NCBI GenBank assembly: GCA_963666805.2 | Contig: CAXXWR010000006.1 | Location: 806,001-870,000 of the forward strand | Source of the DNA: Fusibacter sp963666805 | Lineage (GTDB): Bacteria; Bacillota; Clostridia; Peptostreptococcales; Acidaminobacteraceae | Reading direction: 5' to 3' | DNA: 64,000 nucleotides | Shown: positions 52,504 through 60,464 of the stretch, in pieces | How the letters are laid out: every line of letters starts with the position of its first letter | How positions within the stretch are numbered: position 1 is the stretch's first letter | Notes under the pieces: model-generated | Told to the model about the DNA's origin: nothing | Databases searched by the model: none | Seen by the model: only the letters and a program-made list of their open reading frames with translations | Program-made: the position numbers and the translations under genes

Positions 52504-53955
52504 ATGGAATCTAAGTTAAATGCTATTGAACCACAAGAGGTGTTTAAGTATTTTGAAGCACTCACACAAATACCAAGAGAATCAGGTCATGAACAAGCAG
52601 TAAGTGATTATTTGCTCAAGTTTGGTCAATCACTTGGTTTTGAAACGATTCAAGAACCTTGTAACAATATTATTATCAAAAAGCCAGCAACTGCAGGATA
52701 TGAAAACGCTCCTCGCGTTATCTTGCAAGGACATATGGATATGGTTTGTGTTAAAAAAGAAGGCTATAATCACGATTTTGAGAAAGATCCTATTCCAGTT
52801 GTTGTAGAAGGTGATTTTATCAAAACAGAAGGGACGACACTAGGGGCAGATAATGGGATTGCTGTTGCAATGACGATGGCCATTTTGGCGTCTAAAGACC
52901 TTTCACATCCACCGATTACGGCTTTATTTACAGTTGCTGAAGAAACAGGTATGGATGGGGTTGTTGCCTTGAATCCAGCCAATATAGAAGGTGATATTCT
53001 CATCAATATTGATTCAGAAGAAGAAGGTGTTCTACTTGCTTCTTGTGCAGGTGGTGTCAACAATATCATTGAATGTCCTATTTCTTGGGTTAAACCTAAT
53101 AAAGATGCGGCTTATAAAATCACTATTAGTGGACTTTTAGGGGGACATTCGGGGATTGAAATCAATAAAAATAGAGCCAATGCAATTAAGCTTGCAGGTC
53201 GTGTTTTACGTGCCTTTGAAGGCCATTTTGATTTTGAACTTTTCCATTTTGAAGGCGGAGAAAAAATGAATGCTATTGCTAAAAAAGCACGATTTGACCT
53301 GGTGATTAATCAATCAGATGAAAAGATGCTTAAATCGCTTGTAAGTCATTTAGAAAAGACCTTTAAATCAGAATATGAAATTGCAGATGGTGGGATCAGT
53401 ATTACAGTTGACCCTATAGAAGTGCCAGAAAAAGTATTTGGAAAAGCTGAAGCACACCGTTTAATAGATACGTTATTCCTCATTCCTTTTGGTGTACAAG
53501 CCATGTCAAGTGGAATTGAAGGCTTAGTTGAGACATCTAACAATATTGGTGTAGCAGAACAACTTGAAAATGCTGTAAAAATCACAAATGCTATTCGATC
53601 TTCGGTAAAATCTAAAAAAGAAGCTCTTAATCAAAAGATGGCTATTATTAGCGAATTGGTAGGTGCTAAAAATGAAGCTGTAGCAGATTATCCAGAATGG
53701 TCTTTTAAAGTAGAGTCACCTATTAGGGATTTAATGAAAGAAGTCTATAAAGACTTATTTAAAGATGAACTTAAAGTAGATGCGATTCATGCAGGCTTAG
53801 AATGTGGTTTTCTAAAAGAAAAAGTAGGCGATATTGATATGATTTCTCTTGGACCTAATATGTATGATGTGCATACCCCTCAAGAAAGATTAAGTATTGA
53901 ATCGACTGCACGTGTTTACAATTTCCTTAAAGAAGTGCTTAAAAAAATTAAATAG
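52504..53955 (+). CDS. pepD: Aminoacyl-histidine dipeptidase (PepD, M20 family)
   Basis: 483 aa, normal PepD length. Zinc dipeptidase of broad specificity acting on Xaa-His and other dipeptides in the cytosol. Motifs: VILQGHMDMVC (metal His and Asp), TLGADNGIAVA (bridging Asp), FTVAEETGMDG (catalytic Glu pair), LINIDSEEEG, and the late LGPNMYDVHTPQERLS (His). The lid domain sits between ~200 and 400. Downstream of two OPT transporters it completes peptide import and hydrolysis. SD aaaggag in the end of the previous gene. Confidence 0.95.
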   Translation: MESKLNAIEPQEVFKYFEALTQIPRESGHEQAVSDYLLKFGQSLGFETIQEPCNNIIIKKPATAGYENAPRVILQGHMDMVCVKKEGYNHDFEKDPIPVVVEGDFIKTEGTTLGADNGIAVAMTMAILASKDLSHPPITALFTVAEETGMDGVVALNPANIEGDILINIDSEEEGVLLASCAGGVNNIIECPISWVKPNKDAAYKITISGLLGGHSGIEINKNRANAIKLAGRVLRAFEGHFDFELFHFEGGEKMNAIAKKARFDLVINQSDEKMLKSLVSHLEKTFKSEYEIADGGISITVDPIEVPEKVFGKAEAHRLIDTLFLIPFGVQAMSSGIEGLVETSNNIGVAEQLENAVKITNAIRSSVKSKKEALNQKMAIISELVGAKNEAVADYPEWSFKVESPIRDLMKEVYKDLFKDELKVDAIHAGLECGFLKEKVGDIDMISLGPNMYDVHTPQERLSIESTARVYNFLKEVLKKIK

Positions 53956-53966
53956 CAAAGCAAAAA

Positions 53967-53999
53967 TAAAAAAACGAAGTCATTTGACTTCGTTTTTTT
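53967..53999. terminator. Bidirectional terminator after pepD
   Basis: Stem aaaaacgaagtca / tgacttcgttttt flanked by A-run and T-run. Confidence 0.93.
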
Positions 54000-54043
54000 G
54001 TTTTATAGTTATTGGATTTGTTTCACGATAAGTATTTTAAAAT

Positions 54044-54280
54044 CTAATGGTGAAATAATGGTAATCCCCAGAAGAATTGATCGACTTCTTGTTCAATATT
54101 TGTAGTATTTGTATTTGTATCCGCACTAGTATTGTTAACAGAAATACCATAAAATGAAGCATCTGCTGAATCAATAGCATACTGTGAATGTACGGCTGCT
54201 GTTGCAAGTGTTAAGATCACAATTAATATCGCCAATACAATGACCTCAACTTTGGAAACGTGAACACGTTTTTCTTCCAT
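54044..54280 (-). CDS. Small single-pass membrane protein
   Basis: 78 aa with SD aaaggggat. A basic N-terminus (EEKRVHVSKVE) is followed by VIVLAILIVILTLATAAV, a transmembrane helix or signal anchor, and then ~45 polar residues rich in Asn, Thr and Asp, ending QFFWGLPLFHH. No family recognised and no conserved cysteine. Stand-alone gene on the minus strand behind acyltransferase 3. Confidence 0.6.
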   Translation of the reverse strand: MEEKRVHVSKVEVIVLAILIVILTLATAAVHSQYAIDSADASFYGISVNNTSADTNTNTTNIEQEVDQFFWGLPLFHH

Positions 54281-54347
54281 ATAATCATCCCCTTTTGTGT
54301 CTTACGTTATACGTTATTATTAGTATAAGCCTAAAATAAGGACAGAA

Positions 54348-55349
54348 TCAAGCTTTACTTAGTAACCTTTTTGTGAATAAATCAATATAAGGTTCAAGAA
54401 TATAGCTTAGTGGGACAATCATAATGACCACGATAGCAAGACTCAATAAGGCAGAAAGGGAAATGGATTGAATCTGTAGGCGTTTAATAAAATAGGCGGA
54501 TATCATAAGACCTATAGGGTGAGCATAGTAAATTTCCATTGTTGATCGACTGAGCCTAAAAAACCAAGGTGAAATCACAATAGGGAGAGACTTTGTAAAG
54601 TAGAACAAATTGACACATGCTAAGCTACAAAAGATAATGTAAGACATTTGAGTCAATAATGCGGGTAAGAAATCTCCATAAATTTCAACATAGAAAAATT
54701 GACTAATATAAGCAATAAAGCTGATACCTGTCAAAAGACCTAAGTATTTTGGCTTAATAACCTTGCGTTTAGCTCTTAAAAGGACTCCTAAAGCGAAAAA
54801 CAAAAGGTAAGTAGGAAAGAGTCGGTCAGCCATGGGATAGCGAATAACAAGCGTACTGGCTGTTATAAGACCACTTAAGAAGACAAAGGTATTGAGACCT
54901 AAGCTTATAATAATTTTCTCAAATAAGGGATATAGAAGATATAACTGAATGATAATGACCATAAAGTATAAATGGTAGAGTGTTTCTCCGGTGAACAAAT
55001 TTTTAATATAAAAGATAAGTGAAAGAGGATAGTTCCCTCTGACGACATAAATCATCCAATAAATAAACGACCATAAGGCGTAAAAAATAATCAGTTTGGG
55101 TAATCGCTTGCGATAAAAGTCACCAAGTGAATGAATCGGTCGCTCGGGGTTATAAAGTAAAAAACCACTGATAAAGATAAAGATAGGGACTGCAGGAGTA
55201 GCCAGTTTGTTAACGACGTAAAATAAAGCCTTTAAAGGTGTTAAAGCTATAGGTAAGCTGATCGGTGTAGCTGTAATGTGTATGATGACAACGGCTAAAC
55301 AAGCAATAAGCCGCATCCAGTGAATATTATAAAAATGTTTTTTCTTCAT
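54348..55349 (-). CDS. Acyltransferase 3 (OafA/WecH-like) membrane protein
   Basis: 333 aa with about ten transmembrane helices. Typical AT3 start: HWMRLIACLAVVIIHITAT with the conserved Arg and the catalytic His in motif (V)xxxH; also FIFISGFLLYNPERP and YHLYFMVIIIQLYLLYPLF. AT3 proteins transfer O-acetyl or other acyl groups to surface glycans or peptidoglycan. Acceptor unknown. SD aaggag lies before the ATG. A structured element and terminator lie upstream on the same strand. Confidence 0.88.
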   Translation of the reverse strand: MKKKHFYNIHWMRLIACLAVVIIHITATPISLPIALTPLKALFYVVNKLATPAVPIFIFISGFLLYNPERPIHSLGDFYRKRLPKLIIFYALWSFIYWMIYVVRGNYPLSLIFYIKNLFTGETLYHLYFMVIIIQLYLLYPLFEKIIISLGLNTFVFLSGLITASTLVIRYPMADRLFPTYLLFFALGVLLRAKRKVIKPKYLGLLTGISFIAYISQFFYVEIYGDFLPALLTQMSYIIFCSLACVNLFYFTKSLPIVISPWFFRLSRSTMEIYYAHPIGLMISAYFIKRLQIQSISLSALLSLAIVVIMIVPLSYILEPYIDLFTKRLLSKA

Positions 55350-55422
55350 AAGTACTCCTTAATTATATTGTTACTATTTTAGCACAGATTGAAGAAGAAA
55401 CCACGTATTTACCATAAAAAAA

Positions 55423-55502
55423 AAGACACCTAAAAGGTGTCAGAAAAAAAAGTCATTTGTAGTTTCCGGGGTCGTACAAACTGGGTTTGTATGTTGAAAC
55501 TA
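55423..55502 (-). ncRNA. Candidate small RNA or attenuator, hairpin plus terminator
   Basis: Minus strand, in order: TATAAT-like box near 55505, a hairpin TAGTTTC-aaca-TACAAAC-cca-GTTTGTA-cgaccccg-GAAACTA (plus-strand 55459-55501), then a T-rich linker and GACACC-ttttA-GGTGTC followed by ten T (55423-55446). The first hairpin has two perfect 7-bp stems around an asymmetric internal loop, which looks like a selected RNA structure; the second is a strong terminator. It ends 75 bases before the acyltransferase start. Not assignable to a known class by eye. Confidence 0.5.
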
Positions 55503-55657
55503 TAATTATAATAATAGGTATTTATTACAAGCACATTGACTAATTCTTAAATTTTTCTTAACTCTATTATTTTGCTTTTTTTATCATCTGAAAAGATAAG
55601 TTAAAGTGGTTTTGAGGGAAAAGAATGATAAATTCTTGTAAAGAATCCATAAATCAT

Positions 55658-55686
55658 TTGACAATTGTTTGAGGGATGATTAAAAT
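55658..55686 (+). promoter_or_regulatory. Promoter of the add riboswitch transcript
   Basis: TTGACA (55658-55663), 17-bp spacer, TAAAAT (55681-55686); start near 55693, before the aptamer. Confidence 0.85.
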
Positions 55687-55713
55687 AATAAAAACATATG
55701 ATATATTAAATGA

Positions 55714-55780
55714 CTTCGTATAACCCCATTAATAAGGTCTGGGGGTTTCTACCAAGCACCGTAAACGCTTGATTACGAAG
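55714..55780 (+). ncRNA. Adenine-type purine riboswitch aptamer
   Basis: P1 cttcgta / tacgaag; P2 arms taaccccat...ggtctggggg region with loop attaataagg; J2/3 TTTCTACC; P3 AAGC-ACCGTAAAC-GCTT. The conserved purine-riboswitch core (ATAA, TTTCTACC, GATTACG) is all present. The specificity base in J3/1 (gATTac, equivalent to position 74) is U, which pairs with adenine, not C as in guanine switches. It precedes adenosine deaminase. Confidence 0.9.
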
Positions 55781-55829
55781 AAGATGGGCAAATTGACTCC
55801 ATTTTCTTCGTAATCAAGCGTTTTTTATT
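55764..55829 (+). terminator. Riboswitch expression platform terminator
   Basis: Arms aacgcttgattacgaagaa (55764 on) and ttcttcgtaatcaagcgtt (55803 on), then ttttttattttt. The left arm uses the 3' strands of P3 and P1, so aptamer and terminator exclude each other. Adenine binding should prevent termination and switch add on. Confidence 0.9.
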
Positions 55830-55847
55830 TTTAAAAAGGAGAGAAAA

Positions 55848-56831
55848 ATGATTTATTACCCTAAAATTGAACTGCATTGTCATCTTGACGGCAGTTTAAG
55901 ACCGGAAACAGTTATGGAATTGGCTCAAAAAGAAGGGCTGGCTTTAACAGCAGATGAAACCCGTGAAAATTTAATCGCGCCACTTTATTGTGATTCTTTA
56001 GAAACTTATTTGCAACGGTTTGCCCTGCCAGTAAAATTAATGCAAAGCCCAGAAGCATTAGAACGCATTACATTTGAACTCTTTGAAGATGCAGCATTTG
56101 AAAATGTTAAATACTTAGAAGTGAGATTTGCACCACAATTACACACCGAAAAAGGTTTAGATTATCATCAAATTATTCAAAGTGTGATTAGTGGGATGAA
56201 ACGTGCAGAAAAAATACATGAAATTAAAGGTAATGTTATTTTATCTTATATGAGAAATACATCAGTAGAGGGGATTGATGACCTCATTGAAGCGGGAAAG
56301 GCCTTTTTAGGCAAGGGGGTTGTTGGCCTCGACCTATGTGCTGGAGAGCGTGACTTCTTTTGTGAGCGATTTGAAGAAGCTTTTGATAAAGCCAGACAAC
56401 TGGGGTATCATATTACAATTCATGCGGGTGAAACGGGCATTGTTGAGAATATAGTGGATGCGGTTGATCTTTTAAAAGCTGAAAGGATTGGGCATGGTGT
56501 TGCCATGATGTATTCACCTGAAACGTTAAGTTATATTAAATCTAAAGGGGTAATGATTGAAAGTTGCCCAACCAGTAACGTACAAACTAAAGCTGTTGAG
56601 TCAATCGAAGAACATCCTTTCCGATTATTTATGGATCAAGGGATTGCACTGTCAATCAATACTGACAATAGAACGGTTTCAGATACTAGCTTGACTGGAG
56701 AATGCAATCTATTAGAAAAGACATTCCAACTCTCTGAAAAAGAATATTTCAAAGTTTATGAAATGTCTATTGAACATGCTTTTGCTTCTGAAGAAGTTAA
56801 AGCGTGGTTAAAACAGTTTTTATTAAGTTGA
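55848..56831 (+). CDS. add: Adenosine deaminase
   Basis: 327 aa. Converts adenosine to inosine with a catalytic zinc. N-terminal zinc ligands in KIELHCHLDGSLRPE, TIHAGETG (His and catalytic region near residue 199), RIGHGV and the late SINTDNRTVSDT with the zinc/catalytic Asp. SD aaaggag. Control by an adenine-type riboswitch is direct from the leader; it links purine excess to deamination and salvage. Its 3' end overlaps the convergent mnmA by nine bases. Confidence 0.95.
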   Translation: MIYYPKIELHCHLDGSLRPETVMELAQKEGLALTADETRENLIAPLYCDSLETYLQRFALPVKLMQSPEALERITFELFEDAAFENVKYLEVRFAPQLHTEKGLDYHQIIQSVISGMKRAEKIHEIKGNVILSYMRNTSVEGIDDLIEAGKAFLGKGVVGLDLCAGERDFFCERFEEAFDKARQLGYHITIHAGETGIVENIVDAVDLLKAERIGHGVAMMYSPETLSYIKSKGVMIESCPTSNVQTKAVESIEEHPFRLFMDQGIALSINTDNRTVSDTSLTGECNLLEKTFQLSEKEYFKVYEMSIEHAFASEEVKAWLKQFLLS

Positions 56832-57905
56832 TAGAGAGGTTGGCATGATAATACCGCCACCTATTAATTCATCATGGATATAGCAAACCAGTGATTGCCC
56901 TGGAGCGGGTGCTCTTACAGGACGATCAAAGATCACTGTGACCACTTCTGGGATTGTATCATCTTTGGCATTGTCCTGCTGAGTGTTAAGGACTAATTGG
57001 CCTTCATAAAGTGTAGACCATTGACTGACCTTGATAGAAACTTTTAGTGGAAAGTGATCAACGGGTCTAATCAAATTGAATTGCTTCAACTGAACGCTTG
57101 TGTGATAAAGCAGTGCTTCTTCTCCCAGAACAATCTCATTGGTTAGAGGTTTCTTATCAATGACAAAATGTTGGCCGGTTTGGACTTGTCCAAGGCCTCT
57201 TTTTTGACCGATTGTATAGTGGCATAAGCCCCGATGCGTGCCTAATATTTTGCCATGAATATCGACGAAACGCCCTTCTATTGCAGCAGAGCTTTGGCGA
57301 GATTTAAGATAGAGTGTATGACTTCCTCTTGGAATAAAACAGATGCCTAAACTGTCTTTTTTTTCTGAAAGGGGTGTCGCCACCTCAGCAAATTTCTCCC
57401 TAACGTCCTTTTTAGAACGTGCATGTGCAAGGGGAAAAATAAGATGTTTAATGACTTCTTGAGAGAGATGATATAAGTTGTAAGACTGATCTTTTTCTTT
57501 TGCATGAGCCTTGTAAATATGATAATAACCATCTTGGTCATTGTAAGTGACATGGGCATAGTGTCCCGTTGCAAAGTAATCACATCCAAGTGCTAAACTG
57601 TCTTTAATCAGACGATCGTATTTAAAATGGCGGTTACAAGTTACACAGGGATTAGGCGTATAGCCTTTTTCATAGGCGTCAATAAAATCACCAATGACAC
57701 AGGTGTCAAAATCATGGCGGTAATCAAAAATATGGTGTTCAATTTCAAGTGTTTCTGCAACACGACGGGCGGCTTCAAGTTCTTGAGTTTGATGATCAAA
57801 AACGTGCATGGTCACGCCCATCACTTCGTAACCTTGTTCTTTTAATATTAAAGCAGCTGTCGCACTATCGACGCCTCCACTAAGACCTACGGCAACTTTT
57901 TTCAT
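56823..57905 (-). CDS. mnmA: tRNA-uridine 2-sulfurtransferase MnmA
   Basis: 360 aa from ATG 57905 (SD aaggag); a GTG one codon before is less likely. Thiolates U34 of Lys, Glu and Gln tRNAs. PP-loop VGLSGGVDSATAALIL at ~7, first catalytic Cys in YTPNPCVTCNRHFKYD, ATGHYAHV, second Cys in SLGICFIPRG, and C-terminal beta barrel with FDRPVRAPAPGQSLV. The sulfur donor would be a cysteine desulfurase; SufS at 25 kb or another enzyme could serve. Convergent with add. Confidence 0.96.
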   Translation of the reverse strand: MKKVAVGLSGGVDSATAALILKEQGYEVMGVTMHVFDHQTQELEAARRVAETLEIEHHIFDYRHDFDTCVIGDFIDAYEKGYTPNPCVTCNRHFKYDRLIKDSLALGCDYFATGHYAHVTYNDQDGYYHIYKAHAKEKDQSYNLYHLSQEVIKHLIFPLAHARSKKDVREKFAEVATPLSEKKDSLGICFIPRGSHTLYLKSRQSSAAIEGRFVDIHGKILGTHRGLCHYTIGQKRGLGQVQTGQHFVIDKKPLTNEIVLGEEALLYHTSVQLKQFNLIRPVDHFPLKVSIKVSQWSTLYEGQLVLNTQQDNAKDDTIPEVVTVIFDRPVRAPAPGQSLVCYIHDELIGGGIIMPTSLST

Positions 57906-57934
57906 CACAATATAACTCCTTTATTCGTTCTTCA

Positions 57935-57974
57935 TAAAAAAACCAGCTTAATTCCAAAGGAATTTTAAGCTGGA
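57935..57974 (-). terminator. Intrinsic terminator between degV and mnmA
   Basis: On the minus strand ccagcttaa / ttaagctgg with seven T; ends the degV transcript ahead of mnmA. Confidence 0.88.
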
Positions 57975-58006
57975 TTATGTCTTTTAATAACCTATCTGTA
58001 TCCTCT

Positions 58007-58885
58007 TTAATTTTCCCTACGATCTCCCAAAAAAGCGAGTGCAATCATATCTGGTCCAACATGTGAGGCAATTGTCATTGACAGTTCTGAAACAATCAAA
58101 TCATGATGAGGATATTTTTCTTTTATAGCTTCTTCCAATATGATGGCATCATGGGCACAATTGCCATGACCTAAAATGATCGTGCTATCTGATTTGCCAT
58201 ACAAATGTTTATCTAATTTTGAAAGCAAGAAAGTAATTGATTTCTTACGACCTCTTACATTGCTATAAGAACGCAATTTACCATCGTGGTCAACAATCAA
58301 AGTCGGTTTAACATTGAGCATATTTCCCACAACGGCACTTGCCGATGAAATTCTACCCCCATTTTTAAGATAGTCTAAGTTATCAACACCAAACCAATGG
58401 TTAAAATTCAAGCGGTTATCAGTTAACCAATTGGCTAGAGCTGTAACATCAATACCAGATTCAATTTTTTTAACGGCTTCAACGACCATAGCACCTAGGC
58501 CTATAGAAGCTGCAAGTGTGTCAACCACTTCAATGCGGGCATCTGGATATTCTTCCTCAACCATTTGTTTGGCGAGGCAAGCACTATTATAAGTACCGCT
58601 CATGCCTGACGTAAGACCTAAATAGACTACGGCATAATCATTTGAAATGGCGTGTGTAAAAGCTTCTGCAAATCGATAGACATTTATTTGAGATGTTCTA
58701 GGCATAGTCCCTTCTCTTAATAGATTGTAAAAATCATTATGTGATAAGGTCTTTCCCAAATCATCGATATATTCTTTTCCATTAATTACAATAGGCATAC
58801 CGATTACTTCGATGGTGTCTTGGTGAGCTTCAAGATACCTAAGGGGTAAATCACAACAGGAATCGGTAATAATTTTTATGCGCAT
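58007..58885 (-). CDS. DegV-family fatty-acid-binding protein
   Basis: 292 aa from ATG 58885 after attaggagg. DegV/FakB-type proteins bind a fatty acid and present it to FakA kinase for use in phospholipid synthesis. Start IKIITDSCCDLPL, the DegV signature, then TSQINVYRF (Ser/Thr that contacts the carboxylate), LGLTSGMSGTYNSA, DTLAASIGLGAMV and KNGGRISSASA. No fakA in the window. The neighbour upstream on this strand is a phosphatidyltransferase, which agrees with a lipid role. Confidence 0.9.
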   Translation of the reverse strand: MRIKIITDSCCDLPLRYLEAHQDTIEVIGMPIVINGKEYIDDLGKTLSHNDFYNLLREGTMPRTSQINVYRFAEAFTHAISNDYAVVYLGLTSGMSGTYNSACLAKQMVEEEYPDARIEVVDTLAASIGLGAMVVEAVKKIESGIDVTALANWLTDNRLNFNHWFGVDNLDYLKNGGRISSASAVVGNMLNVKPTLIVDHDGKLRSYSNVRGRKKSITFLLSKLDKHLYGKSDSTIILGHGNCAHDAIILEEAIKEKYPHHDLIVSELSMTIASHVGPDMIALAFLGDRREN

Positions 58886-58938
58886 GTGCACCTCCTAATC
58901 ATTAATATTCTAAATGAGTTTCTTAAAAGATACAAGGT

Positions 58939-59457
58939 TTATGCCTTATACTTTTTAAAATAAAATCGAGTATAGGATATTAATGAAATCATTTTTAAAA
59001 TCACAGCAATAAATAAAAGATATTGTACCGCTCGGTTTTCTGGTAACAAGAGCACTAGCGTAATGGATGCTGTGAAGACAACAGTTGCAATTTTACCTAG
59101 CCAATCAGAAGGTAAAATCACTTGTTCGGGTTTAAAGTAAAAGATAATCCCAGCGATTATCATAAAGACTTCTTTAATTAAAATAATAGTGAGTACCCAT
59201 AAAGGGATGAAATGGCTAACATAAAGACATACAAGTGCTGAAATTAATAAAAGCTTATCAGCCAATGGATCAAAAACTGTTCCAAAAGTAGATTCTACTT
59301 TATATTTTCTAGCCAGATAGCCATCGAGAAAATCTGTGAAACTTGCAATTAGAAATACGCCTAGGGCAACATGCAGTGATATATTAAAATAACAATAAAC
59401 AAAAAGTGGAACACAAAGTAATCGCATTAAAGTTAATAGGTTAGGTATATTTTTCAA
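58939..59457 (-). CDS. pgsA: CDP-alcohol phosphatidyltransferase, PgsA-like
   Basis: 172 aa from TTG 59457, nine bases after aaaggag. Integral membrane enzyme; motif D-G-x2-A-R-x8-G-x3-D-x3-D is complete in LDGYLARKYKVESTFGTVFD then PLADKLL. N-terminal NIPNLLTLMRL is typical of phosphatidylglycerophosphate synthase, which joins CDP-diacylglycerol and glycerol-3-phosphate. Six hydrophobic segments. Cardiolipin-type synthase is the main alternative. Next to degV, so lipid-related pair. Confidence 0.88.
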   Translation of the reverse strand: MKNIPNLLTLMRLLCVPLFVYCYFNISLHVALGVFLIASFTDFLDGYLARKYKVESTFGTVFDPLADKLLLISALVCLYVSHFIPLWVLTIILIKEVFMIIAGIIFYFKPEQVILPSDWLGKIATVVFTASITLVLLLPENRAVQYLLFIAVILKMISLISYTRFYFKKYKA

Positions 59458-59618
59458 AAAAGGGCTCCTTTCTTGGCAGTTTCAATAAATATTATAAACA
59501 ATTAAGCCTCTCTTGGCTATATTAAAGTGAGTAAATGATGAGCAGACAGGGATAAACAGCAGGGAATAGACCTTTGTTATCAATGGCATAGGAAAATGTA
59601 AAAAAAGTATGAATGAAC

Positions 59619-59636
59619 GGGGACGGTACTTGAATT
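59619..59636. repeat. Left inverted repeat of the RAYT-like element
   Basis: ggggacggtacttgaatt; 16 of 17 bases match the inverse of 60418-60434. The GGGGACGGT core resembles ends seen around Y1-transposase genes in Clostridia. Confidence 0.7.
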
Positions 59637-59681
59637 ATTTTTTTTCTATGCTATACTGAATTAGAAAGTTAGGTGATACTT

Positions 59682-60398
59682 ATGGCGAGACAAGCAAGAA
59701 AAATGGAACCTTTTGGGATCTATCATATTTATCAGTCTTCCCAAGAAGACACTTTGTTATTTATGAATGACAAGGACCGTGCTTATTTTATGGAGACGGT
59801 TATTAGAGCTAAACAGCGTTTTGGATTCAAACTGTTTGCTTATTGTCTGAAGCATCCTAAAATGTATCATTTGGTTTTGCATGCCAACGGAAGTGATTTA
59901 TCAAAAGTGATGAAATCCATTAATATTTCTTATGCCATGTATGTTAAAAATCAAGAACGTCATCAGGAAAAATTGTTTAAAGATCGCTATAAAAGTGAAA
60001 AAATAGAAACAGAGAATCAATTCAATAATATCATGAATGGTCTAAAAGATCCTAATGCCTGTTTCAACAGCTTCTGTCAATTTGGTGACTATGGTGAAGA
60101 AGTGGATACGCCAGTTATTGAAACCAAAACAGAGACAGGTGACAAGATGTATTGTTGCTTTGATGGAGAATGTTTTGAATGTATTAAAACAGAAGAAGAA
60201 GCCTATGCCAAGTTAAAAGCTTTGGCACAGGAAAAACAAATGACAGTTAAAATGCTTTTAAAAGACAAAACCATTCGCAATCAGTTGATTTTAATGATGA
60301 GACAATCATCGACTTTGTCATTGAAGTCAATTGGAGAAGTATTTGGTGGTCTTTCAGAAAGCACCGTATGTAAAATATTAAAAGGTAAATGCCAGTAG
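59682..60398 (+). CDS. RAYT/IS200-like Y1 transposase homologue with degenerate active site
   Basis: 238 aa from ATG 59682. N-terminal Y1_Tnp pattern: MARQARKMEPFGIYHIYQSS, FMNDKDRAYFMETV, GFKLFAYCLKHPKMYHLVLH, FKDRYKSEKIE. In active enzymes the middle motif carries the HUH pair (NHYH or similar); here it is KMYH, so the first His is Met. The usual Y-x-x-x-NPV helix with the catalytic Tyr reads NIMNGLKDPNA, without Tyr. The C-terminal ~60 residues are a helix-turn-helix (STLSLKSIGEVFGGLSESTV) as in clostridial members. Flanked by inverted repeats. Probably a non-mobile, possibly domesticated copy. Confidence 0.78.
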   Translation: MARQARKMEPFGIYHIYQSSQEDTLLFMNDKDRAYFMETVIRAKQRFGFKLFAYCLKHPKMYHLVLHANGSDLSKVMKSINISYAMYVKNQERHQEKLFKDRYKSEKIETENQFNNIMNGLKDPNACFNSFCQFGDYGEEVDTPVIETKTETGDKMYCCFDGECFECIKTEEEAYAKLKALAQEKQMTVKMLLKDKTIRNQLILMMRQSSTLSLKSIGEVFGGLSESTVCKILKGKCQ

Positions 60399-60407
60399 GC
60401 ATTTTTT
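60387..60407 (+). terminator. Short terminator at the end of the RAYT-like gene
   Basis: aatgcc-agta-ggcatt followed by tttt; overlaps the coding end. Confidence 0.7.
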
Positions 60408-60417
60408 AATCAAATAT

Positions 60418-60434
60418 AATTCAAGTATCGTCCC
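60418..60434. repeat. Right inverted repeat of the RAYT-like element
   Basis: aattcaagtatcgtccc, the inverse of the left repeat with one mismatch. With it the element spans about 59.62-60.43 kb. Confidence 0.7.
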
Positions 60435-60464
60435 TTTTGAGGGGCATCACAGGAGGATGTAAGT

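Noticed and set aside
55428..55445. Hairpin GACACC/GGTGTC as a plus-strand terminator
   Set aside because: The T-run is on the minus strand; on the plus strand it is followed by A residues.
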